Below are positions 7,405-14,428 of a stretch of 21,240 bases of DNA, one piece after another. The first letter of the stretch is position 1. Each line of letters starts with the position of its first letter. Under the pieces are notes generated by a model. It made no database searches. It saw only the letters and a program-made list of their open reading frames with translations, and was not told where the DNA came from. The position numbers and the translations under genes were made by a program. The stretch is from a virus, in IMG/VR virus record IMGVR_UViG_3300027418_000054, positions 1 to 21,240 of that record; one strand, given 5' to 3'.

Positions 7405-7605
7405 ATGTTAAGAGGTGAAGCACATCCAATGCATAAACTGACGGAAGTACAGGTATTGCAAATTAGGGAACTATACAAAATAGGTCATAGAAATATTAAT
7501 GTAATAGCTAGGAACTATAAAGTATCACCTGCAAACATTAAAAAAATAGTTACAAACGAAACGTGGAAACACATGGTTAAATGGCCATATGAAAGTACAA
7601 GATAA
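7405..7605 (+). CDS. small helix-turn-helix DNA-binding protein
   Basis: A 66 aa protein made almost wholly of one helix-turn-helix: HPMHKLTEVQVLQIRELYK, then NVIARNYKVSPANIKKIVTNETWKHM. This matches the HTH module commonly attached to HNH homing endonucleases (GExHPxxKLTxxQVxxIR...IAxxYxVSxxxIxxIxxxxTW), but no HNH nuclease residues are present, so it is either a freestanding DNA-binding protein or the remnant of an endonuclease gene. The frame is open from a GTG at 7378, but that codon lies inside the promoter; the ATG at 7405 fits the promoter position, and an ATG at 7429 behind AGAGGTGAAG is a second option. It overlaps the next gene by 17 bases and heads the cassette with two Mom-like genes, so it may regulate them or help target them (inference). 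Confidence 0.7.
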   Translation: MLRGEAHPMHKLTEVQVLQIRELYKIGHRNINVIARNYKVSPANIKKIVTNETWKHMVKWPYESTR

Positions 7606-8356
7606 GTTATATTGTGATATTTCCAAATTTAGTGTAAGGTTAATAGAAAAGTCAGTTGCAAAGAATATAATAGTAAAACATCATTATTCAAAACAATGGA
7701 CAAAAGTTAGTTACGCATTAGGTTTGTTCTACGAAAACGATACCGAACATAAATTCTTTGGTGGAGTAAATCAGGAACTAATTGGTGTCATCTGTTATGG
7801 TGACCCAATTGGTAGACATTGTGGAGCATCTATAAGTGAGACATTAGATAGAACGGAAGTAATGGAGTTGGTAAGACTTTTTGTATTTGACGGATATGGT
7901 TGTAACATTGAAAGTTGGTTTGTCGGAAAGTCTTTTGAATGGTTGAAAGAAAACGCAAAACAAATAAGAGCATTGATATCATACTCCGACCCTGTACAAG
8001 GACATAAAGGACAAATATATCAGGCAACAAATTGGTTATATCAAGGAACAAGTATTAGACCTAACGACACATGGTCTTTTCGTTTTGAAGAAGGTGGTAA
8101 ATGGATACATGGTAGAACTATGGCACCCTATTGGGGAACAACCTCACCTTTCAAATTGCAAGAACTTATTGATAAACCATTTTGGGTAAAAAGAGAACCA
8201 AAGAAGCATAGGTATATCTACATTTTGGGCAAGGACAAAAAAGATAAAAAGGAATTGTTGAAAAGAATAAAACATCCTTTATATCCATATCCAAAAACAT
8301 TAGAGGAATATACCGAAGAAATATTAAAATTAGAACCAATTGAAAGAGTTAAATAA
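7589..8356 (+). CDS. Mom-like GNAT-fold DNA modification protein, copy 2
   Basis: A 255 aa member of the Mom-like family, with H31-H32-Y33-S34 at the N terminus, a GNAT-like LIGVICYGDPIG strand-turn, ELVRLFVFDGYGCNIES with R96, and the signature SYSDPVQGHKGQIYQATNWLYQG, in which D134 and Y144 are ten residues apart as in Mu Mom (D139/Y149, from memory). A C-terminal lobe has KWIHGRT, KKHRYIYILGKDKKDKKELLKR and YPYPK, shared with the next gene. It probably modifies adenine in phage DNA to resist restriction; the donor and exact product cannot be read from sequence. The ATG lies within the end of the HTH gene. It forms a tandem pair with the next gene, at roughly 40% identity by eye. Confidence 0.78.
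   Translation: MKVQDKLYCDISKFSVRLIEKSVAKNIIVKHHYSKQWTKVSYALGLFYENDTEHKFFGGVNQELIGVICYGDPIGRHCGASISETLDRTEVMELVRLFVFDGYGCNIESWFVGKSFEWLKENAKQIRALISYSDPVQGHKGQIYQATNWLYQGTSIRPNDTWSFRFEEGGKWIHGRTMAPYWGTTSPFKLQELIDKPFWVKREPKKHRYIYILGKDKKDKKELLKRIKHPLYPYPKTLEEYTEEILKLEPIERVK
7602..7619 (+). repeat. 18-bp direct repeat, copy 1, at the HTH/Mom-2 junction
   Basis: ATAAGTTATATTGTGATA is repeated without mismatch at 8353-8370, 751 bases downstream. Both copies contain the upstream gene's TAA stop and codons 5-10 of the following Mom-like gene, so the whole 17-base gene overlap was copied. It looks like a footprint of the tandem duplication that made copies 2 and 3. Confidence 0.8.
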
Positions 8357-9143
8357 GTTATATTGTGATACAAGTAGAGTATCGGTTAGAGAAATCAGTT
8401 CGGCAATTGCAAAAGAAATTATAGTTAAGAAACACTATACTCACGCATGGACTGCATGTAGATACGCATTGGGAATATTTTATAGAACAGATGAGTCAAA
8501 CGCAATTGGTGATAGTGACAAACTTATAGGATGTTTAGTTTATGGATTTCCAGTAGGTGCAAGAGCATCAACATCCGTTTGTGAAGGACTTACAAAAGAT
8601 AACATTTTAGAATTGACAAGATTGTATTGTGATGATGGGTATGGTTCAAATATTGAGTCATTTGCATTAGGACAATCGTTTAAGTGGTTTAGGGAGAATG
8701 ATAAAGCAATCAAAGTTTTAATATCATATGCAGATAACGGACAAGAGCATTTGGGTGGAATTTATCAGGCAACGAATTGGATTTATCAAGGAATGAATAC
8801 TGATATCGCATTGATGCCAAATTACGGAATATCGTTATCAAATGACCCTTACAAATGGATACATAGTAGAACTGTGTTTTCAATGTGGGGTAGTGGTAAT
8901 TTAGAAGCATTGAGAGCAGCAATTGGAAAGGATGGTTATAAAGAGTTTTGGAGAAGGGAAGAACCACCAAAACATAGATACATACAAATCATAGGTGAGG
9001 ACAAAAAGGAAAAAAAAGACCTAAAAAAGAGATTAAAGCACGAAATTAGACCTTATCCTAAAAATACACAGGAATTTAACAAAGCAATTCAACATCACAC
9101 AACGATAGAACCTGAAACTGACATTAAGACAAAGTTTTGGTAA
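8340..9143 (+). CDS. Mom-like GNAT-fold DNA modification protein, copy 3 (TTG start)
   Basis: A 267 aa paralog of the preceding gene. Seen: KKHYTHAW with H32 and Y33 at exactly the positions of copies 1 and 2, a LIGCLVYGFPVG strand-turn, ELTRLYCDDGYGSNIES with R94, and LISYADNGQEHLGGIYQATNWIYQG with D132 and Y142 ten residues apart. It shares KWIHSRT, PKHRYIQIIGEDKKEKKDLKKR and RPYPK with copy 2, but has an insertion after YQGMNTD and a different C-terminal tail. The start is TTG at 8340: codons KELNKLYCD align with KVQDKLYCD of copy 2, and no ATG lies nearby in frame. It overlaps copy 2 by 17 bases. The TTG start may lower expression relative to copy 2. The function is likely DNA base modification, perhaps with a different sequence preference; substrate and partner are unknown. 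Confidence 0.78.
   Translation: MKELNKLYCDTSRVSVREISSAIAKEIIVKKHYTHAWTACRYALGIFYRTDESNAIGDSDKLIGCLVYGFPVGARASTSVCEGLTKDNILELTRLYCDDGYGSNIESFALGQSFKWFRENDKAIKVLISYADNGQEHLGGIYQATNWIYQGMNTDIALMPNYGISLSNDPYKWIHSRTVFSMWGSGNLEALRAAIGKDGYKEFWRREEPPKHRYIQIIGEDKKEKKDLKKRLKHEIRPYPKNTQEFNKAIQHHTTIEPETDIKTKFW
8353..8370 (+). repeat. 18-bp direct repeat, copy 2, at the Mom-2/Mom-3 junction
   Basis: Identical to 7602-7619. It includes the stop codon of Mom-like copy 2 and the early codons of copy 3. Confidence 0.8.
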
Positions 9144-9167
9144 TATCAAATAATTTAAGTATATTAG
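9137..9167 (+). promoter_or_regulatory. promoter PB, TTGGTAA-N16-TATATTAG
   Basis: TTGGTAA (9137-9143) contains the TAA stop of the preceding Mom-like gene; after a 16-base spacer comes TATATTAG (9160-9167). The following bases ATATATG put the ATG of the next gene four bases past the -7 box, the same geometry as promoter PA. It would drive the DUF4338-like gene and probably the DNA polymerase. Confidence 0.65.
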
Positions 9168-9171
9168 ATAT

Positions 9172-10374
9172 ATGAAATTTTGGGACACAGGCAACGAAGC
9201 TAAAAAAACAGACGCATTTGATTTTGAAAGAAGTAAACGAGAGTTAATTGAAAATTTAGATTACTTATTTACAATGTCAGTACAAGAACAAACCCTTTAT
9301 AAGAAGTGGTTAGAGTGGAATGAAGATTTGCATGCAAGTATGAAATTACTGCCGGCACTTCACCAACAATACGATAAGATTTGGGAACCGAAAGACCTAA
9401 TGGACAAAGAGGGAACAATCAAAGAAATCCAAGAGATGCAACCATATGTTGAATTGGTTGGAGAAGGTGAAGAAGCAACCCGTTGGACATATGTTAGAAA
9501 GTTAATCAGTTCAATGGAGTTCACACCAAACCCAGGTCGTAATGTTAAAGCATATGTAAAAGATAGAGTAAGTGGTAAGATATTGGGTGTTATTAGTTTG
9601 GGTAGTGATATTACCAGTTTGGGTGTTAGGGATGAATTTATTGGTTGGACTAAGGAGGACAAATTCAATGGTGGTAAATTAAATTGTACTGCAATCGGCA
9701 CATCAATCATCGCAACTCAACCATTAGGATATAATTTCTTAGGTGGTAAGTTGGTGTCCGCAATGACAACTTCACCTACATTTAGACAAGAGTGGAAAGA
9801 TAAATACAAAAATACATTAGTAGCAGTTGGAACAACATCATTATATGGTATTCATTCACAATACAATGGTATTCCACATTTCAAAACATTAGGTGAAAGT
9901 AAAGGTAAAATCAGTATCAAACCCGATGACAAATATTATGATGTATGGCACCATTGGTTACAAGAAAATAGAGCCGATTGGTATAGAGACCAAATTGAAT
10001 TAGCATCAGCAGATAAGTCCGGCCCAGTTAGTGGTGTAAAACAAAAGATATTAGGACAAATATTCAAAGAGTTAGGAATTAAAAACGATACATACCATCA
10101 CGGATTTAAGAGAGGTGTATATTTTGCACCAATGTATGAGAATGGTAATGACTATCTATGTTCTAAAATTGATGAGGACAAATTGATAATGAAACCAAAG
10201 TTTGTACAAGGTGATGAATATACAATCAAATGGTGGAAAGAAAAAGCAATAAAGAGATATTCTAAATTACACGAAGAAGGTAGATTGAAACCAGAAAAGT
10301 TATTCTATGCAGACGCAATCGGTTTAACTTGGGAGGAAATGAAAGACAAATTTTTAGCAGACGTGGGTAGATAA
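9172..10374 (+). CDS. DUF4338/DruA-like protein of T4-type phages
   Basis: A 400 aa protein resembling DUF4338, the domain of the defence protein DruA that also occurs widely in phages; its activity is not known to me. Seen: a core strand GKILGVISLGSD (135-146), RDEFIGW at 153-159, a helix GYNFLGGKLVSAM from 186, WKDKYKNTLVAVGTTS, and the closing motif YNGIPHFKTLGESKG at 231-245. This order parallels DruA-type RDxxIGW ... LAS.LL ... YxxxNWxxxGxTxG. The closing motif also recalls the IYQATNWxYxG of the Mom-like genes just upstream, which raises the possibility of a distant shared fold. The N-terminal 120 residues and a Trp-rich C terminus (WHHWLQENRADWY) surround the core. The start at 9172 is the first ATG after promoter PB; a later ATG at 9274 is possible but would cut conserved-looking sequence. 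Confidence 0.6.
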   Translation: MKFWDTGNEAKKTDAFDFERSKRELIENLDYLFTMSVQEQTLYKKWLEWNEDLHASMKLLPALHQQYDKIWEPKDLMDKEGTIKEIQEMQPYVELVGEGEEATRWTYVRKLISSMEFTPNPGRNVKAYVKDRVSGKILGVISLGSDITSLGVRDEFIGWTKEDKFNGGKLNCTAIGTSIIATQPLGYNFLGGKLVSAMTTSPTFRQEWKDKYKNTLVAVGTTSLYGIHSQYNGIPHFKTLGESKGKISIKPDDKYYDVWHHWLQENRADWYRDQIELASADKSGPVSGVKQKILGQIFKELGIKNDTYHHGFKRGVYFAPMYENGNDYLCSKIDEDKLIMKPKFVQGDEYTIKWWKEKAIKRYSKLHEEGRLKPEKLFYADAIGLTWEEMKDKFLADVGR

Positions 10375-10383
10375 AAATAGCAT

Positions 10384-12939
10384 ATGTATCAAAACATTTA
10401 TTACGAGAGACAAAAGAATTTAATGCATCTTTGGGATGACAAAAATGGGTATCAAACAATGCCATACCGAAAGTATGCATATAAGAAAGACCCAAATGGA
10501 GAACATCTCTCAATGAATGGTGATAAACTAAGTCGTATTTCAAAGTGGGAGAAGGATGAAGCAAATGACTTATTTGAAAGTGATGTTCCAGAAACGACAA
10601 GAGTATTAGTAGATATTTACAATAGTGATATTCCCTCAACAGGACATAGAGTATTGACTTTTGACATTGAGGTTGAAATGATTACCGGACTACCAAACAC
10701 ACGAGAAGCACAAAACGAATTGACAGCAATTGCTGCACATGATGGAGCAACAAAACTTTATGATGTATTCGTATTAGATAAAGACAAAACAGTAAAAAAT
10801 AATGCAAAAACATTTAGCAAAGATGGGAGAGAGGTTAGCCTTCACGTTTTCGATAACGAGAAAAATCTCTTACTTGCTTTCCTTAATTATTACGAGGAAA
10901 TTGACCCAACTATTCTTACGGGATGGAACATAGATTTCTTTGATATTCCATACCTTTACAATCGTATTAAAAATGTATGTGGTGAAGGTCATGCAAAAAG
11001 ACTTTCTAGAATAGGACAATGTTTCTATTCACCTTATAGAGAGAAGTGGACATTTGGTGGAGTATCTATTTTGGATTATATCAGTCTATACAAACAATAT
11101 AACTTTGGACTAGAGTCAGCATACACTTTAAATCACATTGCAACAAAAGAATTGGGTAGAGGTAAGGTAGAGTATGAAGGAAGTTTGGATGACTTATTCG
11201 TAAACGATTTAGAAAAGTTTATTGAGTATAATATTGTCGATGTGGACTTGGTGGTAGCAATGGATGAGAAGTTAAAGTTTATAGATTTATGTAGGGCGAT
11301 ATGTCACGCCGGCTATGTTCCTTACGAAGATTATATGTTTTCGTCAAAATGGTTAGAGGGTGCTTGTTTAGCATACCTTAAAACTAAAAATATGGTTGCA
11401 ACAAACAAACCAGCGGATAGGAGAGAAAGAATGCAAGCATTGAAAGATAACGACCAAGAGAAATTTATTGGTGCATATGTAAAAGAACCCATCGTTGGGA
11501 AGTATGATTGGATATATGATTTGGATTTGACATCTCTATACCCATCAATCATTATGACACTAAATATCTCACCTGAAACAAAGGTTGGTAAGATTTCAAA
11601 TTGGGATGCAGAACAATATATCAAAGGTGAGGAAATCACTTATAAGTTAAAGGGTAAGGATGGTGATGAATACGAATACAACCGTCAGGAATTAGCAGAT
11701 GTTATCAAAGATAGTCAATTAGGTGTAGCAGCTAATGGAGTTCTTTATATGCAAGATAAACCAGGTTTAATTGCGGACATTCTAAATACATGGTTTAACA
11801 AAAGGGTTGAATATCGTAAATTAGAAAAGAAATATGGTGAGGAAAAAAATACTGAATTATATGAGTTCTATGGTAAGAGACAACACGTCCAAAAAATCCT
11901 TTTGAACTCAATGTATGGTGTATTAGGTTTACCAGCATTCCGTTTCTATGATGTGGATAATGCAGAAGCAGTAACCCTAACAGGACAAGTCGTAATTAAA
12001 AAGACGGCTGAAATGGCAAATAGAAAATATTGGAAAGAATTGGGAACAACCGATGACTATAATGTTTATATTGATACTGACTCAATTTATATGATGGCAG
12101 AACCTTTGGTAAAACATAGATACCCAGAATATAAGACATTTGATGAAAAGAGGATGGCAGTTGAGGTGGACAATATTGCAACCGAAACACAAACATTCTT
12201 AAACTCATTCTACGATTTATTGGCAGAGAGATTTTTCTTTATTCCAAAAGACAAACATAGATTTGAGATTAAAAAGGAGTATATCAGTAAAGCAGGATTT
12301 TGGGTAGCAAAGAAACGATATGCACAATGGATGATTTTGAAAAACGGAATACCTTGTGACAAATTAGATGTGAAAGGATTGGATGTAGTTAGAAGTTCAT
12401 TCCCAAAAGCATTTCAAAAGTTTATGTCGACAATGTTGAAAGATATCTTAATGGGTAAAGGACATGATTATATTGATGATACTCTATTGACATTTAAGAA
12501 AAGCTTACCAACATTACCTGTAAATACAATAGCAAAAGGTGGAGCATTGAAGGAATTGAGTAAATATGATAAGGGAAATTGGAAATCAGGAGACGCAGTA
12601 GCAAACTTTGAGAAAGGAACACCTGCACACGTTAAAGCCGGAATAACATACAATAGATTATTAAAATTCTTCAATTGTCCATATAAGCATGAACCAATTA
12701 GAGATGGGGATAAAGTAAAGTGGGTATATCTTAAAGACAACCCATTAGGATTAGAAACAGTTGCATTCAAAGATTATAATGACCCAAAGGAAATTATGGA
12801 TTTTGTGGAAACCTATGTGGATAGAAACAAAATATTTGAAGCAGAATTAGAAAACAAATTAGATGACTTTTATAACGCATTAAAGTGGGATAAAGTTACC
12901 GCAGATACAAAGACTGCAAAGAAGTTTTTCGCATTTTAA
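10384..12939 (+). CDS. family B DNA polymerase (T4 gp43-like)
   Basis: Replicative polymerase with proofreading, 851 aa, slightly shorter than T4 gp43 (898). The exonuclease domain is intact: Exo I TFDIEVE (D94, E96), Exo II GWNIDFFDIPYL (N182, D187) and Exo III YNIVDVD (Y282, D286). The polymerase domain is intact: motif A DLTSLYPSI at 381-389, motif B KILLNSMYG at 504-512, motif C IDTDS at 563-567, and the KKRY element at 643-646. The protein ends in TAKKFFAF, a short basic-plus-aromatic tail like the C-terminal peptides by which T4/RB69 gp43 bind the sliding clamp, whose gene follows directly. The ATG is 10 bases after the preceding stop with no clear Shine-Dalgarno. No intein or intron interrupts it. 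It is probably co-transcribed from promoter PB. Confidence 0.96.
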   Translation: MYQNIYYERQKNLMHLWDDKNGYQTMPYRKYAYKKDPNGEHLSMNGDKLSRISKWEKDEANDLFESDVPETTRVLVDIYNSDIPSTGHRVLTFDIEVEMITGLPNTREAQNELTAIAAHDGATKLYDVFVLDKDKTVKNNAKTFSKDGREVSLHVFDNEKNLLLAFLNYYEEIDPTILTGWNIDFFDIPYLYNRIKNVCGEGHAKRLSRIGQCFYSPYREKWTFGGVSILDYISLYKQYNFGLESAYTLNHIATKELGRGKVEYEGSLDDLFVNDLEKFIEYNIVDVDLVVAMDEKLKFIDLCRAICHAGYVPYEDYMFSSKWLEGACLAYLKTKNMVATNKPADRRERMQALKDNDQEKFIGAYVKEPIVGKYDWIYDLDLTSLYPSIIMTLNISPETKVGKISNWDAEQYIKGEEITYKLKGKDGDEYEYNRQELADVIKDSQLGVAANGVLYMQDKPGLIADILNTWFNKRVEYRKLEKKYGEEKNTELYEFYGKRQHVQKILLNSMYGVLGLPAFRFYDVDNAEAVTLTGQVVIKKTAEMANRKYWKELGTTDDYNVYIDTDSIYMMAEPLVKHRYPEYKTFDEKRMAVEVDNIATETQTFLNSFYDLLAERFFFIPKDKHRFEIKKEYISKAGFWVAKKRYAQWMILKNGIPCDKLDVKGLDVVRSSFPKAFQKFMSTMLKDILMGKGHDYIDDTLLTFKKSLPTLPVNTIAKGGALKELSKYDKGNWKSGDAVANFEKGTPAHVKAGITYNRLLKFFNCPYKHEPIRDGDKVKWVYLKDNPLGLETVAFKDYNDPKEIMDFVETYVDRNKIFEAELENKLDDFYNALKWDKVTADTKTAKKFFAF

Positions 12940-12940
12940 T

Positions 12941-12971
12941 TTGGTATTATAAAAAATTAGTCGTATATTAG
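12941..12971 (+). promoter_or_regulatory. promoter PC, TTGGTAT-N16-TATATTAG
   Basis: TTGGTAT (12941-12947), 16-base spacer, TATATTAG (12964-12971), starting just after the polymerase stop in the context TAATTTGGTA. It lies ahead of the sliding clamp gene. From the -7 box to the ATG is 17 bases, leaving a short A-rich leader. It gives the clamp and clamp-loader block its own promoter, fitting the high clamp levels needed for replication and late transcription in T4-type phages (the latter by analogy). Confidence 0.65.
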
Positions 12972-12988
12972 TAAAACAAACATAAAAC

Positions 12989-13702
12989 ATGAACAAAAAC
13001 AATTTATTAAAATTCATTCAAAAGTATTCACTAGGTGGACTTATTGAATCAGTAGCGTGGAACGCTGAAGGAACGAAATTATCAGTTAGATTTATTTCAG
13101 ATGACAAAACATTATTAGGTGAAGTAGAGTTTAACGCTTACACATCAACACCAATGAATGTCGGTATTTACACAACATCATTATTAAAAAATATGATTGG
13201 TGTATTAGATAACGATTTAACATTGAAAGTTGATAAAGCAGGTGATAAATCGGTATCATTAAAGTTATCGTCTGACGAAACCGAAACATCTTATCAATTA
13301 GCAGACTTAGGAGTTATTCCACCTGTACCAGATTTGAAACAATTACCTGATTTCAATATTGATATTGAAATGGCATCAACAATGATTGATAAATTTATCA
13401 AAGCAAAAGGTGCATTGAGTGATGTAGATACATTTACAGTATTTACCGAAGGTGGTGATTTAAAGATGGCAATTGGTTATTCTTCAATTTCGACAAATAG
13501 AGTAACATTTACCGCAACTAAATCGTTTGATGGTGATGTTAAACCAATTTCATTCTCAGCAAAATATTTAAAAGAAATTCTTACTGCAAATAAAGAAGCA
13601 ACATCTGCAAAATTAAAAGTATCAACCGATGGTTTGGCAAATGTTCAATTTCAAATCGATGACTTTATTTGTAAGTATTATTTAGTAGAAATCTCAAATT
13701 AA
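12989..13702 (+). CDS. sliding clamp (T4 gp45-like)
   Basis: Trimeric DNA clamp, the processivity factor for the polymerase and, in T4, an activator of late transcription. The 237 aa length agrees with gp45 (228 aa). The sequence has the clamp pattern of alternating strands with few catalytic residues: NLLKFIQKYSLGGLIESVAWN at the start, VGIYTTSLLKNMIGVLDND as a strand-helix, then a long linker rich in Pro and Asp (LADLGVIPPVPDLKQLPDF) into the second domain, ending ISFSAKYLKEILTANKE and FQIDDFICKYYLVEI. Identity rests on these features and on position between the polymerase and the clamp loader genes. It has its own promoter just upstream and the A-rich leader AAACATAAAAC. Confidence 0.9.
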   Translation: MNKNNLLKFIQKYSLGGLIESVAWNAEGTKLSVRFISDDKTLLGEVEFNAYTSTPMNVGIYTTSLLKNMIGVLDNDLTLKVDKAGDKSVSLKLSSDETETSYQLADLGVIPPVPDLKQLPDFNIDIEMASTMIDKFIKAKGALSDVDTFTVFTEGGDLKMAIGYSSISTNRVTFTATKSFDGDVKPISFSAKYLKEILTANKEATSAKLKVSTDGLANVQFQIDDFICKYYLVEISN

Positions 13703-13706
13703 TAAA

Positions 13707-14021
13707 ATGAAAGAACAATTAGAATTATTCCCACAAGAGGAATTACAACAAGACGCGGGTAGTATTAATGTACCTGAAGCACAACCAATTAAAGACGCAG
13801 AATGGTGTTTTCAATTTTTTAACAATGAACCAATTGTATTTGCATGGTCAAACGACGGTGAAAATGCTTCTCCTTTGGTTTTACAATTACAACCAACGGA
13901 AGGTGAAGGATTAAATTTTCAACAAAACGGAATGACTTTTAGAGTATTCCCAAGAGAAATTAGTGAAGAAACAAAACAACAAAGAGCAGAACAAAATGCA
14001 AATAAAAATAAAGAAGCTTAG
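13707..14021 (+). CDS. unknown 104 aa protein with N-terminal QLELF peptide
   Basis: I do not recognise the family. The protein begins MKEQLELFPQEE; residues 4-8, QLELF, fit the bacterial beta-clamp-binding consensus QL[SD]LF with one conservative change. A compact middle (AEWCFQFFNNEPIVFAWSNDGE, then LVLQLQPTEGEGLNF and MTFRVFPREI) looks like a small beta-rich domain, followed by a charged, Gln/Lys/Asn-rich tail that overlaps the dUTPase start. It sits four bases after the sliding clamp stop, so a clamp-associated role is attractive but inferred. It is not a polymerase subunit or RegA by any motif I can see. Confidence 0.7.
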   Translation: MKEQLELFPQEELQQDAGSINVPEAQPIKDAEWCFQFFNNEPIVFAWSNDGENASPLVLQLQPTEGEGLNFQQNGMTFRVFPREISEETKQQRAEQNANKNKEA

Positions 14022-14427
14022 TCCAGAAGCAGTAATACCAACATATGCAAAAGAAGGTGATGCCGGTATAGATTTAGTTGCAACATCAATAAAGTTTGAT
14101 GGCACACAAATTACATACGGAACAGGATTGGCAATGGAAATACCCGAAGGATTTGTAGGATTAGTATTCCCTCGTTCATCCATTCGTAAAACCGATTTAT
14201 CATTAAGTAATTCGGTAGGTGTAATTGATAGTGGATATAGAGGTGAAATACAGGCAACATTTAATCAAAGGTCATTATCATCTCAAAGTGGTAGTTTTGT
14301 ATATGGTGTTGGTGATAGGATTATGCAAATTATAATTATCCCACATCCCCCTATCGAATTTAAAGAAGTAGATGAATTAACAAACACCGAAAGAGGCGAA
14401 GGCGGATTCGGTTCAACTGGAAAATAA
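13996..14427 (+). CDS. dut: dUTP diphosphatase (trimeric dUTPase)
   Basis: Hydrolyses dUTP to dUMP and pyrophosphate, keeping uracil out of phage DNA and supplying dUMP for thymidylate synthesis. All five motifs of the homotrimeric family are present in the 143 aa product: I GDAGIDL (21-27), II PRSSI (59-63), III GVIDSGYRGEI (75-85, catalytic D78), IV RIMQIIII (108-115), and V RGEGGFGSTG (133-142), the C-terminal arm that closes the active site. The frame is open from 13963, but the ATG at 13996 gives the family-typical MQIKIKKLSPEAVIPTYA and a shorter overlap (26 bases) with the preceding gene. It lies between the clamp and the clamp loader. Confidence 0.95.
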   Translation: MQIKIKKLSPEAVIPTYAKEGDAGIDLVATSIKFDGTQITYGTGLAMEIPEGFVGLVFPRSSIRKTDLSLSNSVGVIDSGYRGEIQATFNQRSLSSQSGSFVYGVGDRIMQIIIIPHPPIEFKEVDELTNTERGEGGFGSTGK

Positions 14428-14428
14428 T

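Noticed and set aside
13963-13995. Longer start for dUTPase
   Set aside because: Encodes a Lys/Gln/Asn stretch absent from the family and lengthens the overlap with the preceding gene.
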